The notes: generated from the sequence alone by a model not told the origin. Shown: positions 1 to 8,347, numbered from the stretch's first letter. The stretch: 64,000 bases of DNA from MED-G105 sp050331095 (GCA_050331095.1 JBHJHE010000001.1:35751-99750), one strand, 5' to 3'. Program-made: numbers and translations.

Positions 1-1628
1 AGCGCGCCAAGACGGCGATCGAGGCTTCGGTCGTGCGCTCGCTTGAACAGGTCTCCGGCAAGGCGTCGCGGCTCGCTTCGGGCGCGGTCTATGCGGACGA
101 TCCGGCGTTCATCCTGACCCAGCTCAAGTGGCTGCCCGAGGCGACGCCGATCGAGGTGCGAGACGCGGCCCGCGCGGTGATGAGCGAGGGTCATTATCAG
201 CTGAACGTCCTGCCCTATGCCGACCACGCGACGACGAGCGCCGCGGTCGACCGATCCGCCGGCCTGCCGCCGCCGCCCGCCGCGCCTGACCTGACGTTCC
301 CGGAGGTTCAGGAAACGAGCCTGTCGAACGGCGTTCCCGTGGTCTTCGCGCGCCGGGCCGCCGTGCCGGTGGTTCGGGTCTCGGTTCAGTTCGACGCCGG
401 CTACGCCGCGGACGGCGCCGAGGGCGGCAAGCTCGGCCTCGCGTCGTTCGCCGGCGCGATGCTCGACGAAGGCGCGGGACGGCGCACGGCCCTCGAGATC
501 GCCGAAACGATCGAAGGCCTCGGCGCGACGCTCGGCGCGGGCTCGAGCCTCGACACGACCACCGTCGGCGCGTCGTCGCTGACGGGCGAGATCGACGCGA
601 CGCTCGACGTCCTTGCTGACGTCGTCCGCCGACCGACGTTCGACCAGACGGAGATCGACAAATTGCGCCGCCGCTGGCTCGCCGGCATCGCGCAGGAAAA
701 GGCGAGCCCCTACGCCCTCGCCCTCCGCCTCCTGCCGCCGCAGATCTACGGCGAGGATCACGCCTACGGCGTTCCTTTCACTGGATCGGGCACGGAGGAA
801 TCGATCGGGTCGATCACGCGCGAGGATCTGCTCGCCTTCCACACAGCCTGGATACGGCCCGACAACGCGCGCATCTTCGTCGTCGGCGACACGACGCTCG
901 ACGCCATCAAACCGAAGCTCGAAGCGGCGTTCGGCGACTGGCGCGCCCCCGCGACGCCGACGCCGGCGAAGAACGTCGCCGAGATCGCCCGCGCCGAACG
1001 GGGCAAACTGATCGTCGTCGACAAGCCCGGCGCGCCGCAGTCCTTTATCCTCGCCGGCCACGTCGCGCCGCCCACCGGCGCGCCTAACGCCGTCGCCATC
1101 GACGCGACGAACGAGGTGCTCGGCGGCGGGTCGACGGCGCGCATCTACAACAATCTGCGTGAGGACAAAGGCTGGTCCTACGGCGCCTACACCTTCCTCG
1201 CATCGGCGCGGGGCCAACGGCCGTTCCTCGTTAATGCGCCGGTGCAGACGGACAAGACCGCCGACGCGATCCGCGAACTCCTCGCCGAGATGCGCGCATA
1301 CCGCGGCGAACGGCCGGCGCAGCAGGACGAGCTTGACCGCGCCGTCGCCGACGCCGTGCGCTCGCTCCCCGGCGCCTACGAGACTGCGGCGAGCGTCCTC
1401 TCCAGCCTTCAGTCGAGCGCCGTCTACGGACGGCCCTGGGACTATCCGACGACGCTCAAGCCGAAATACGAGGCGCTGACGCCCGGGCGGCTCGCCGAAA
1501 CGGCGGACGAAGTCGTCCACCCCGACAGTCTGGTGTGGGTCGTCGTGGGCGATCGCGCCAAGATAGAGGCCGACCTCTCGAGCCTCGATCTCGGGCCCAT
1601 GGAGAACCTGTCCCTCGGCTCACTTTAG
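1..1628 (+). CDS. M16-family zinc protease, C-terminal part (gene starts left of window)
   Basis: C-terminal portion of an M16 (pitrilysin/insulinase superfamily) protein. The frame is open to the left edge (codons run from base 3), so the true start lies outside; the GTG at base 33 is only internal. The first ~85 visible residues look like the tail of one M16 half, and the rest is a second complete half. No HxxEH zinc motif is present, which is usual for the non-catalytic second half of two-domain M16 proteins; the C-terminal Arg/Tyr element is seen in 'LREDKGWSYGAY'. Family members in proteobacteria are normally exported and act on peptides in the periplasm. The catalytic half should lie upstream, either in this same polypeptide or as a partner gene. 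The TAG stop (1626-1628) is formed by the edge of a dispersed repeat. Confidence 0.9.
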   Translation, partial: RAKTAIEASVVRSLEQVSGKASRLASGAVYADDPAFILTQLKWLPEATPIEVRDAARAVMSEGHYQLNVLPYADHATTSAAVDRSAGLPPPPAAPDLTFPEVQETSLSNGVPVVFARRAAVPVVRVSVQFDAGYAADGAEGGKLGLASFAGAMLDEGAGRRTALEIAETIEGLGATLGAGSSLDTTTVGASSLTGEIDATLDVLADVVRRPTFDQTEIDKLRRRWLAGIAQEKASPYALALRLLPPQIYGEDHAYGVPFTGSGTEESIGSITREDLLAFHTAWIRPDNARIFVVGDTTLDAIKPKLEAAFGDWRAPATPTPAKNVAEIARAERGKLIVVDKPGAPQSFILAGHVAPPTGAPNAVAIDATNEVLGGGSTARIYNNLREDKGWSYGAYTFLASARGQRPFLVNAPVQTDKTADAIRELLAEMRAYRGERPAQQDELDRAVADAVRSLPGAYETAASVLSSLQSSAVYGRPWDYPTTLKPKYEALTPGRLAETADEVVHPDSLVWVVVGDRAKIEADLSSLDLGPMENLSLGSL

Positions 1629-1727
1629 AACATCCCGCCTACTGACTGAATCAGTCGGATGCTCTAGATTCACTGTTGTGAGCGCGTGACACGGTTTTCG
1701 CCCGATCCGAGCTGCTCGCCCTGCGCT
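1625..1727 (-). repeat. Dispersed composite intergenic repeat, copy 1 (inverted)
   Basis: Read on the minus strand, this stretch matches the element at about 61829-61915. A hand alignment of 87 bases gives 74 identities (85 %). It contains a perfect short palindrome, GACTGA-A-TCAGTC (1644-1656), and a CTAGA motif (1663-1667). The part corresponding to the 'A' module (GGATCGGGCGAA...) is more degenerate beyond about 1712. It lies directly after the M16 gene and supplies that gene's TAG stop at its edge. Confidence 0.85.
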
Positions 1728-1796
1728 CGAATGCGACGATCGGAGCAGGCGACGCGGTCGGTCTGCGCGTCGTCAACGCGCCGATAAGGCGCGACG

Positions 1797-2264
1797 TCAG
1801 CCGTCGAGATCGCCGGGCTCGTAACCGAAATCCTCGGGCTCGCCACGAATGATGGCGACCTCCTTGCCCGGCATGTGGATCGCCACCGCCTCGCATTTCT
1901 CCGTACGCATGTGGCAGACGGCGTCGGCGAGGAACTGCTTGTCGTTCTGGATCGCCCCTTCGACGGGCGTGAACGCGACTTCAGAGAGGCCGAGCGTGAC
2001 GAACGCCGCGCCGCCATAGCCAATGGCGCGCAAAGTCGAGCCCTGACGACGCTGATAACGGAAACGGTACTTCGCGTACTCATCGTCCAGCGGCTGGCGG
2101 TCGATCTGCGTCGCCGTCGGCATGGAGAGGAAACACGTCACCGTGTCGCACTTGGCGACCTTCTTCACCTCGACGCCGGACTTGTTCGCCGCGCGGCTCG
2201 CCGAGCACCCGGCCGCAAGCGCCAGCGCCCCGACGCCGAGACAGGCGTATACGATCGTTTTCAC
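1797..2264 (-). CDS. Small outer-membrane-type lipoprotein of unknown function
   Basis: 155-residue predicted lipoprotein. Starting from the GTG at 2264 gives a compact type II signal peptide: a Lys, a hydrophobic stretch, and the lipobox LAAGC with the lipidated Cys at residue 20. A GGGGG sequence lies about 10 bases upstream of this GTG. The frame also has an ATG at 2318, but that would place the lipobox Cys at residue 38, unusually late. The mature part is soluble with several Cys (CDTVTC, VCHMRTEKC) that could form disulfides in the periplasm, and a hydrophobic Gly-rich stretch around residues 80-100. No family was recognised. It stands alone, with a repeat downstream and the 3' end of coaBC upstream. 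Confidence 0.75.
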   Translation of the reverse strand: MKTIVYACLGVGALALAAGCSASRAANKSGVEVKKVAKCDTVTCFLSMPTATQIDRQPLDDEYAKYRFRYQRRQGSTLRAIGYGGAAFVTLGLSEVAFTPVEGAIQNDKQFLADAVCHMRTEKCEAVAIHMPGKEVAIIRGEPEDFGYEPGDLDG

Positions 2265-2292
2265 GTTCAACGTTCCCCCAAGGATCGAACAG

Positions 2293-2309
2293 AGCGCAAT
2301 CGTTGCGCT
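2293..2309. promoter_or_regulatory. Short perfect palindrome in the lipoprotein leader
   Basis: AGCGCAA-TCG-TTGCGCT is a perfect 7-bp inverted repeat with a 3-base centre, 29 bases upstream of the chosen GTG start of the lipoprotein, in a locally AT-rich stretch (2310-2335). It could be an operator or a leader hairpin; there is no T-run, so it is not an obvious terminator. Confidence 0.35.
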
Positions 2310-2391
2310 AATTAACAACGTTTGAAGATTAACACGCCCGTTTGCGATTGGACAATCAACTCGCGTTAAGGCCCGATGGGACGCGGGAGCG

Positions 2392-3591
2392 TCAGTCGGC
2401 GAGGGCGTCGGCGATGCGCCGGGCGAGGCGGGGCGCCACGGCCGCCTTCGACATCAGCGGCCAGCTCTCCTCGCCGTCCTCGTCGATGACCGTCACGGCG
2501 TTCGCCTCGCCGCCCATGGATCCGTGTTCGGCGGCGACATCGTTGGCGACGCTCCAGTCGCAGTTCTTGCGCCGGCGTTTGGCGGCCGCATGGTCGAGGA
2601 CGTCCTCGGTTTCCGCCGCGAAGCCGACGACAAGGCGCGGCCGGCCCTCGCCGGCCCGCGCGACCGTCGCCAGAATGTCCGGGTTCTCCGCGAGCGGAAT
2701 GCTTGTCAGGCCGCCGCGCTCTTTCTTGATCTTGCGGTCGGTCTCGATCTCCGGGCGATAATCGGCGACCGCGGCGCACATGATCGCGACGTCGGCGGGC
2801 AACGCCGTCTCGACCGCGGCGAACATTTGACGCGCCGTCTCGACGCGGACGGTCTTGACGCCGGCCGGGTCGCCAAGGGCGGTGGGCCCCGACACCATCG
2901 TCACGTCGCCGCCAAGGCGGGCGAGCGCCGCGGCGATGGCGTAACCCTGCTTTCCCGAGGAGCGGTTGGCGACGTAGCGCACGGGGTCGAGCGGCTCGTG
3001 GGTCGGGCCCGCGGTGACGACGATCCGCTTGCCCGTGAGCGGCCCGCCGCGCGCGCCGAACCAGGCCTCGACCGCATCGGCGATCTCCGCGGGCTCCGCC
3101 ATGCGGCCGGCGCCGAATTCGCCGCAGGCCATTTCGCCCTCGCCGGGCCCGACGATCCGCGCACCGTCGCTCGTCAGCTGGCGGAGGTTCCGCTGCGTCG
3201 CGGGATGCTCCCACATGCGCACGTTCATCGCCGGGGCGTAGAGAACCGGCTTGTCGGTGGCGAGAAGCGCCGTCGAGGCGAGATCGTTCGCCAGGCCGTT
3301 CGCCGCCTTCGCCATCAGGTCCGCCGTCGCCGGCGCGACGACGACGAGGTCCGCCGAGCGCGACAGCTCGATGTGGCCCATCTCGGCCTCGTCGGTGAGA
3401 TCGAAGAGATCCGTATAGACCTTGTCGCCCGTCAGCGAGCCGAGCGAGAGGGGCGTCACGAACTCGGCGCCGGCGCGCGTGAGGATCGTCCGCGCGCCGA
3501 TCCCGCGGCCGGCGAGTTCGCGCACGAGAAGCAGGCTTTTGAAGGCGGCGATCCCGCCGCCGACGATGAGAAGGATCGATCGCGTCGTCAT
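2392..3591 (-). CDS. coaBC: CoaBC: phosphopantothenoylcysteine decarboxylase / phosphopantothenate-cysteine ligase
   Basis: Bifunctional coenzyme A biosynthesis enzyme, cytosolic, FMN-dependent. It joins phosphopantothenate to cysteine (C-terminal CoaB) and decarboxylates the product to phosphopantetheine (N-terminal CoaC). About 399 residues from the ATG at 3591, normal for the family. The CoaC half shows the flavoprotein start GGGIAAFKS, the PxMNxxMW motif (PAMNVRMW) and the Cys flap (GEMACGEFGAGRM). The CoaB half opens with TAGPTHEPLDPVRYVANRSS. The in-frame start at 3612 would add seven non-conserved residues, so 3591 is preferred, although the RBS is weak. In many alphaproteobacteria coaBC follows ubiE-ubiB on the same strand; here a plus-strand gene pair lies between them. 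Its upstream region contains the palindromic operator at 3645-3689. Confidence 0.96.
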   Translation of the reverse strand: MTTRSILLIVGGGIAAFKSLLLVRELAGRGIGARTILTRAGAEFVTPLSLGSLTGDKVYTDLFDLTDEAEMGHIELSRSADLVVVAPATADLMAKAANGLANDLASTALLATDKPVLYAPAMNVRMWEHPATQRNLRQLTSDGARIVGPGEGEMACGEFGAGRMAEPAEIADAVEAWFGARGGPLTGKRIVVTAGPTHEPLDPVRYVANRSSGKQGYAIAAALARLGGDVTMVSGPTALGDPAGVKTVRVETARQMFAAVETALPADVAIMCAAVADYRPEIETDRKIKKERGGLTSIPLAENPDILATVARAGEGRPRLVVGFAAETEDVLDHAAAKRRRKNCDWSVANDVAAEHGSMGGEANAVTVIDEDGEESWPLMSKAAVAPRLARRIADALAD

Positions 3592-3644
3592 CGCCCGGTC
3601 ATAGCCGAACACGGCGGCGTCGCCCAGCGGTCCTCGCCGGCTTA

Positions 3645-3689
3645 GGATGTAAATAACACTTTACATTATGTATGGTTTTGCTTACATCC
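3645..3689. promoter_or_regulatory. Candidate operator/divergent promoter for coaBC and the 4TM/XRE pair
   Basis: Two nested inverted repeats lie in an AT-rich island between two divergent genes: TGTAAA-N6-TTTACA (3648-3653 / 3660-3665), and the larger GGATGTAA (3645-3652) / TTACATCC (3682-3689). The coaBC start is 54 bases to the left and the membrane-protein start (3714) is 25 bases to the right. Repressors of the small XRE family commonly regulate their own promoter through such palindromes; binding by the protein at 4160-4357 is inference. Confidence 0.6.
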
Positions 3690-3713
3690 TCCCGAGCCAA
3701 GAGCGAGGGAAAG

Positions 3714-4163
3714 ATGAAGCGCCAATCGTTAAGCCAGGCGACGCGGCGATGGAGGTTCGCCCACGTCATGTTCTGGTCTGTCTACGCCGTCGTCGTCATG
3801 TTCATTGTGCCGAGATTTTACCACAGCGCCGGGTTCGACGGCTGGTCGGTCGGCGCGAAGACGGCGTTGGCCCTCGCGCCGGTGGCCCCCGTGGCGTTAT
3901 GGGCGCTCGTCTTCGCCCGCTTCCTTGGCGGGTCGCCGGACGATCTTGCGTCTTCGTTCGTCGTTCGCGCGTCGGCGGCCGCGGGCGCCGTCGTCGCGCT
4001 CGGATTGTTCGCGCAAGGCTGGATCGATCTGATCGCCGGACCCGGCGTCTGGCCGCGGCTCGTCTTTCAGGGCCTTGACTTCACGCCTTGGACTTACGTC
4101 GCCTTGTACTTTCTCGTCTGGACGCTTGAACGGACGCGCCTTCGCGTCGCCGCGACCCGTTGA
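3714..4163 (+). CDS. Four-helix membrane protein paired with XRE regulator
   Basis: 149-residue integral membrane protein with about four hydrophobic helices (roughly residues 15-35, 48-68, 82-105 and 120-137). The ATG at 3714 is chosen over the upstream ATG at 3672 because GAGGGA sits just before it; the upstream start would add basic, non-conserved residues. Its last codon overlaps the TTG start of the downstream regulator (TTGA), so the two are translationally coupled. The pairing of a small multi-pass membrane protein with a 65-residue YgzD-like HTH protein recurs in bacteria; its function is unknown. Together the pair forms a plus-strand insert between ubiB and coaBC, which are both on the minus strand. 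Confidence 0.8.
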   Translation: MKRQSLSQATRRWRFAHVMFWSVYAVVVMFIVPRFYHSAGFDGWSVGAKTALALAPVAPVALWALVFARFLGGSPDDLASSFVVRASAAAGAVVALGLFAQGWIDLIAGPGVWPRLVFQGLDFTPWTYVALYFLVWTLERTRLRVAATR

Positions 4164-4357
4164 AGAACCGCCTCAAAGTTCTGCGGGCGGAGCATGGGAT
4201 GACGCAGGCCGATCTCGCCAGACGCGCCGACGTCACGCGACAAACCATCATCGCCGTCGAAAACGGCCGCTTCGACCCAAGCCTCGCGCTGGCGTTTCGC
4301 CTGTCGGACGTGTTCGGATCGCCGGTGGAGGAGATTTTTCTGCGTGATGACGCCTGA
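4160..4357 (+). CDS. XRE-family (YgzD-like) HTH transcriptional regulator
   Basis: 65-residue single-domain DNA-binding protein of the Cro/C1 (XRE) class. The HTH is clear: LRAEHGMTQADLARRADVTR is followed by QTIIAVENGR and the helix ending FDPSLALAFRLSDVFG. The C-terminal 'PVEEIFLRDD' is typical of the YgzD/PF01381-only group. It starts with TTG inside the stop of the membrane-protein gene (4-base overlap TTGA), implying coupled translation. The likely role is autoregulation of the pair through the palindrome at 3645-3689. HTH identity is certain; target and signal are not known. Confidence 0.92.
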   Translation: MKNRLKVLRAEHGMTQADLARRADVTRQTIIAVENGRFDPSLALAFRLSDVFGSPVEEIFLRDDA

Positions 4358-4383
4358 GGCCGACCGCCGTCGTTACGGACCCG

Positions 4384-5949
4384 CTAAAGCGCCATCAGCG
4401 CGAGAACCGTCGCGAGGAGGACGACCGCCGCCACCCGCGCCAGCCGGTTCTCCCGCGCCAGGGCGCGCGCGAGCGCCTTCGTCGTGTCGGGCGATAAGGT
4501 GACGCGGTCCTCGGCGATGCGCGCGGCGGCTTCGCCCGCCTGTTCGGCGTAGGCGGGCAGGCGCGGGGCGAGTTCGAGGGCCTTCGCCGCCGCGTCGCGC
4601 AGGCGCTTCGCGTGGTGCGCCGGGCCAAGTTCGCGCGTCAGGTAATCGCGCACGAGCGGCCCGGCCACAGCCCATTCGTCGATCGCGGGATCGAGGGCGC
4701 GCGCGACGCCCTCGGCGGTCACCATCGTGCGTTGCAGGAGCACGAGCTCCGGCCGCAGGCGCATCTCGAAGAGCTCCGTGACGTCGAACAATTGCCGGAT
4801 GAGGCGCGACATGTCCATTTCGTTCGCCCGCTGACCGTAAAGCGGCTCGCCGACGGCCCTCAGGGCCTGGGCGAACTGGTCGACGGAGTAGTGCGGCGGC
4901 ACGTAGCCGGCGCGGAAGTGCGCCGCGGCGGTGCGTTTGTAGTCGCGCGTCACGAACCCGTGGATGATCTCCGCGAAGGCGCGCCGCGCCTCTTCGTCGA
5001 GCCGGCCGACGATGCCGAAATCGATGAGCACGAGCCGCCCGCGATCGTCCACCATCAGGTTCCCCTGGTGAAGATCCGCATGGAAAAAGCCGTCGAAGAG
5101 CGCCTGCTTCAGAAAGATCTGCAGGACGTTGCGGGCGAGCGCCTTGCGGTCGTGGCCGGCCTTGTCGAGGGCGGCGTGGTCGGCGATGGGCGTCGCGTCC
5201 ATCCATTGCAGCGTCAGGACGCGCTTCGCCGTCAGGGGCCAGACGATCTCCGGAACGACGACGCGATTGTCGTCCTCCATATTGTCGGCGAGCTCCGACG
5301 CCGCGCCGCCCTCCATGCGCAGGTCGAGCTCGATCTCGGCCGCGGACCGCAGGAGTTCGATGAATTTGACGGGCTCCAGCCGGCGCAGCCAGCGCGACCA
5401 GGCTTCGGCCGCCCGCGCGGCCCGGGCGAAGGCTCGGAACTCGCGCGCTGCGCGCTCCTCGACGCCGGGGCGCAGCACTTTGACGGCGACGTCGCGCCCG
5501 TCGACCGTCCGCGCCCGGTGCACCTGCGCGATCGACGCCGCGGCGATGGGTTCGGAGAAATCGGCGAAGAAGTCGCCGAGCGGCCCGCCAAGGGAGCGTT
5601 CGACTTCGGCGACGGCGACGGCCCGCGGAAACGGCGGCATCCGGTCCTGGAGGCGCGAAAGGTCCGAGGCCATCTGAAAGCCGAGAACGTCGGGCCGCGT
5701 CGCCATTAACTGCCCGAGCTTGATGAAGGGCGGGCTCATCTCCTCGAAGGCGGCGGCGAGGCGTTCGCCCGGGCGCAGGCGCCGCCCGTCAGGCCCGTCG
5801 GTTCGTGCGCCGAGGCGCGTCGCCGCCCCGAGCCAACGCACCGGCGCCGGCGCGAGGTGGGCGAATTCGGCGGGGATCAGGGCGTCGCGGCGCGTCAGGC
5901 GCGCCGCCGCGCCCAGGATGCGCGCCCACTCGGCGCCGGCGGCGATCAT
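4384..5949 (-). CDS. ubiB: UbiB: ubiquinone biosynthesis ABC1/ADCK-family protein kinase-like ATPase
   Basis: 521-residue UbiB/ABC1 family member, an atypical kinase-fold ATPase required for ubiquinone synthesis at the inner membrane. Family motifs are all visible: KxGQ (FIKLGQLMATRPD), the Ala-rich loop (AAASIAQVHRA), VAVKVLRPGV with the nucleotide Lys, HADLHQGNL (catalytic loop) and LIDFGIVG (metal-binding DFG equivalent). The C-terminal ~20 residues are a hydrophobic anchor, as in E. coli UbiB. The start ATG lies 4 bases after the ubiE stop, so ubiE-ubiB form an operon. It is followed by 26 bases and then the convergent XRE gene. Confidence 0.96.
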   Translation of the reverse strand: MIAAGAEWARILGAAARLTRRDALIPAEFAHLAPAPVRWLGAATRLGARTDGPDGRRLRPGERLAAAFEEMSPPFIKLGQLMATRPDVLGFQMASDLSRLQDRMPPFPRAVAVAEVERSLGGPLGDFFADFSEPIAAASIAQVHRARTVDGRDVAVKVLRPGVEERAAREFRAFARAARAAEAWSRWLRRLEPVKFIELLRSAAEIELDLRMEGGAASELADNMEDDNRVVVPEIVWPLTAKRVLTLQWMDATPIADHAALDKAGHDRKALARNVLQIFLKQALFDGFFHADLHQGNLMVDDRGRLVLIDFGIVGRLDEEARRAFAEIIHGFVTRDYKRTAAAHFRAGYVPPHYSVDQFAQALRAVGEPLYGQRANEMDMSRLIRQLFDVTELFEMRLRPELVLLQRTMVTAEGVARALDPAIDEWAVAGPLVRDYLTRELGPAHHAKRLRDAAAKALELAPRLPAYAEQAGEAAARIAEDRVTLSPDTTKALARALARENRLARVAAVVLLATVLALMAL

Positions 5950-5953
5950 CGCC

Positions 5954-6718
5954 TTAGATCCGCCAGGCGAGGTGCAGCGCGGCGACGCCGCCGGAGAGGT
6001 TCTCCACCGTGACGCGTCGAAAGCCGGCCCGTTCGATCATGGCGGCGAACGCGGCCTGGGCGGGGAAGCGCCGGATCGATTCGACAAGATACTGATAGCT
6101 CTCGCGGTCGCCGACGACCCGGTCGCCAAGCCAGGGAATGACGTTGAAGGAATAGGCGTCGTAGAGCCTCTGAAGCCCGCCAGTGACCGGGTGCGAAAAC
6201 TCAAGGCAAGCGAAACGCCCGCCCGGGCGCAAAACGCGCCGCGCCTCGGCCAAAGCCGCCTCTATGTCAGTGACGTTTCTTATGCCGAACGAGATCGAAT
6301 AGGCGTCCATCGCGCGGTCCGGGAGCGGAACGCGGGTCGCGTCGGCGCACAGGCGCGAAAGGCCGGCGCGCGCGCGCGCGGCGCGCAACATTTCTTCGTT
6401 GACGTCGCAAACGATGGCGCGGGCCGCTGGCGCCGCGGAGACGGGACGCGCGTCGGCGCGGTCGAGATAAGCGCGGGCGACGTCGCCCGTGCCGCCCGCC
6501 ATGTCGAGGAGCGCGCGCCCGGGCTGCGGCGCCAGGCGGTCAATGAGGACGGATTTCCAGATCCGGTGGACGCCGGCCGACATCAAATCGTTCATGACGT
6601 CGTAGCGCGACGCCACGCGATCGAAGACGCCTCGCACCAGGCGCGCCTTCTCGTCGCGCGGCACGTCGCGAAAGCCGAAACTCGCCTTCGCGCCTCGGTT
6701 GTCTGAAAATTCGCTCAT
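5954..6718 (-). CDS. ubiE: UbiE: demethylmenaquinone/2-polyprenyl-benzoquinol C-methyltransferase
   Basis: 254-residue class I SAM-dependent C-methyltransferase of quinone biosynthesis, methylating the benzoquinol ring of the ubiquinone precursor (and menaquinol where present). SAM motif I is DMAGGTGDVA; the UbiE/COQ5 signatures SISFGIRNVTD and CLEFSHP are present, and the N-terminal block YDVMNDLMSAGVHRIWK is characteristic. It is upstream of and almost contiguous with ubiB. Its ATG at 6718 faces the ihfB gene across a 180-base divergent spacer. Confidence 0.97.
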   Translation of the reverse strand: MSEFSDNRGAKASFGFRDVPRDEKARLVRGVFDRVASRYDVMNDLMSAGVHRIWKSVLIDRLAPQPGRALLDMAGGTGDVARAYLDRADARPVSAAPAARAIVCDVNEEMLRAARARAGLSRLCADATRVPLPDRAMDAYSISFGIRNVTDIEAALAEARRVLRPGGRFACLEFSHPVTGGLQRLYDAYSFNVIPWLGDRVVGDRESYQYLVESIRRFPAQAAFAAMIERAGFRRVTVENLSGGVAALHLAWRI

Positions 6719-6898
6719 CGTCGACCGGCCCGCCCGCTACGCCGGATATAAACGCCGCCGCGCCTACGAGAAGCGCCTTGACGCCGCAAGGCCGGTCTGA
6801 AATTCTTAACGCACTGATATTCTATCGTTTTTGAGCTTTTGTCGAGCGGTCGCCTGCGCTTTGAGCGCCCGTTTCGCGTGCGAGTTGGACGGGGCCCC
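6719..6898. promoter_or_regulatory. Divergent ubiE / ihfB promoter region
   Basis: 180 bases with no gene. The stretch 6800-6840 is clearly AT-richer than the surroundings (for example TTCTTAACGCACTGATATTC), as expected for a promoter. No operator repeat or convincing -35/-10 pair could be assigned by eye. Confidence 0.3.
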
Positions 6899-7207
6899 AT
6901 GATCAAATCGGAACTCGTCCAGAAGCTCGCCGCGGAAATCCCGATCCTCTATCACCGTGACGTCGAACGCATCGTCTCGATCTTCTTCCACGAGATATCC
7001 GAAGCCCTCGTGCGGGGGGACCGGGTGGAGCTGCGCGGGTTCGGCGCGTTTTCGGTTAAGCACCGGCCGGCGCGGGTCGGCCGCAATCCGCGCTCCGGCG
7101 AGCCGGTGGCGATCCAGGAGAAGTTTTCGCCCTTCTTCAAGGCCGGCAAGGAAATCCGCGACCGCCTCAACCCGGACGACGCGTCCGAGCCGTCGGCGGA
7201 CGACTAA
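6899..7207 (+). CDS. ihfB: Integration host factor subunit beta
   Basis: 102-residue HU/IHF-family DNA-bending protein. The alphaproteobacterial IHF-beta signature is present: MIKSELVQKLA start, DRVELRGFGAFS, and the arm/turn GRNPRSGEPV followed by FFKAGKEIRDRLN. The ATG at 6899 was chosen because it gives the canonical N-terminus, whereas the frame extends 20 residues upstream without conservation. IHF-beta pairs with IHF-alpha (encoded elsewhere) and bends DNA at promoters and in recombination. In many alphaproteobacteria ihfB lies immediately before the lapA-like gene and trpF, as here. Confidence 0.95.
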   Translation: MIKSELVQKLAAEIPILYHRDVERIVSIFFHEISEALVRGDRVELRGFGAFSVKHRPARVGRNPRSGEPVAIQEKFSPFFKAGKEIRDRLNPDDASEPSADD

Positions 7208-7357
7208 ACCTCGCGAGGTTTCGCGTCGGGCGCAGGTCGTCCCGGGCGCCCCAAACGGAGATTTCGCCGTTCGAATGGTTCAGCCCGAAAACGAGACGCT
7301 TCTAGGCCAGCTACGGCGCGTCGTGATAAGTCCGTCGTCGTTCCTGCTGATATCGAA

Positions 7358-7687
7358 ATGAAATACATAGCTTACGCCATCAACGCCGTTCTCGCCGTCG
7401 CGCTGGCGGCGTTCCTCGTCGCCAATCGCCAGCCCGTGGCGATCAGCCTCGACCCCGTCAACGCCGACGACCCGTTTCTGGCGACGCCGGCGGCGCCGCT
7501 CTGGGTCTGGCTGACGCTCGCCCTCCTCATCGGCGTCGGCCTTGGCGCCGGCGGCATGTGGGCGTCTGGCCGGCGCAAACGCGAAACGGCGCGGGCGAAC
7601 CGGCTCGCGGTTAAAGAGCTGAAGCGGGAGAACGAGGTGCTCGCGGCGCGGACGAGCGAGCCGCAAACGCTCGCCGTCTCCGACTGA
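7358..7687 (+). CDS. LapA-domain (DUF1049) inner-membrane protein
   Basis: 109-residue protein with two transmembrane helices (residues ~4-23 and ~46-68) followed by a basic, coiled-coil-like cytoplasmic tail (RRKRETARANRLAVKELKRENEVL). This matches the LapA/DUF1049 family, whose E. coli member works with LapB in regulating lipopolysaccharide assembly. The gene is conserved between ihfB and trpF in alphaproteobacteria. The start ATG at 7358 gives a conventional N-terminus (MKYIAYAINAVLAV). Only 15 bases separate it from trpF. Confidence 0.88.
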   Translation: MKYIAYAINAVLAVALAAFLVANRQPVAISLDPVNADDPFLATPAAPLWVWLTLALLIGVGLGAGGMWASGRRKRETARANRLAVKELKRENEVLAARTSEPQTLAVSD

Positions 7688-7702
7688 CGAGCGCGCTCCC
7701 CC

Positions 7703-8347
7703 GTGGCGATTAGCGTCAAAATCTGCGGCGTTCGTACGCCCGAGATCGGCCTCGCGGCGGCGCGGGCCGGCGCGGATTACATCGGCGTCGTTTTCGTCAA
7801 AAGCAGCCCGCGCGCCATGGACCCGGACGCAGCGCCCGCGTTCGCGCGGGACCTGCGCGCCGCTTGCGCCAAGGCCGATGTCGCGGCCCCCAAAACCGTC
7901 GCGCTCCATGTCGACCCCGACCCGGCCGCGCTGGCAGCGACGGCGCCGTTCGTCGACGCCGTTCAGCTCCATGGCGCCGAAACGCCCGGCGAGGTCGCCG
8001 CGGTCCGGCGGGCGTACGGCCTGCCGACGATCAAGGCGATCGGCGTCGCCGGCCGGGACGACGTCGCGCGCGCCGGATCGTTCGACGCGGACGTCATCCT
8101 GTTCGACGCGCCGAAGGGCGGGTCGGGCGCAGGGTTCGACTGGAACCACCTCGCGGCTTACGACGGCGACGCGCCGTTTTTCCTCGCCGGCGGCCTGTCG
8201 CCGGCGACCGTCGGCGCGGCCGTCGCCGCGGCGCGGGCGCACCCGAAATTCGCCGGCGTCGACGTCTCCTCCGGCGTCGAACGCGCGCGCGGCGAAAAGG
8301 ACGCGGGCCTCATCGCCGACTTCGTCGCGGCGGCGCGCGCGGCCTGA
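7703..8347 (+). CDS. trpF: Phosphoribosylanthranilate isomerase TrpF
   Basis: 214-residue (beta/alpha)8 enzyme of tryptophan biosynthesis; it converts N-(5-phosphoribosyl)anthranilate to the ribulose form by an Amadori rearrangement. The catalytic Cys lies in KICGVRTPE; other family blocks are DYIGVVFVKSSPR, VQLHGAETP, FLAGGLSPATV and GVDVSSGVERARGEKD. The start is GTG at 7703; there is no strong Shine-Dalgarno, suggesting coupling to lapA. First trp gene of the cluster, with trpB 60 bases downstream. Confidence 0.96.
   Translation: MAISVKICGVRTPEIGLAAARAGADYIGVVFVKSSPRAMDPDAAPAFARDLRAACAKADVAAPKTVALHVDPDPAALAATAPFVDAVQLHGAETPGEVAAVRRAYGLPTIKAIGVAGRDDVARAGSFDADVILFDAPKGGSGAGFDWNHLAAYDGDAPFFLAGGLSPATVGAAVAAARAHPKFAGVDVSSGVERARGEKDAGLIADFVAAARAA

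Noticed and set aside
33..1628. Treating GTG 33 as the true start of the M16 gene
   Set aside because: The frame is open to the window edge and the upstream codons continue M16-like sequence, so the gene is truncated by the window.
6899..7207. Annotating this gene as HU
   Set aside because: N-terminus MIKSELVQKLA, the FFKAGKEIRDRLN block and the position before lapA-trpF fit IHF-beta better.
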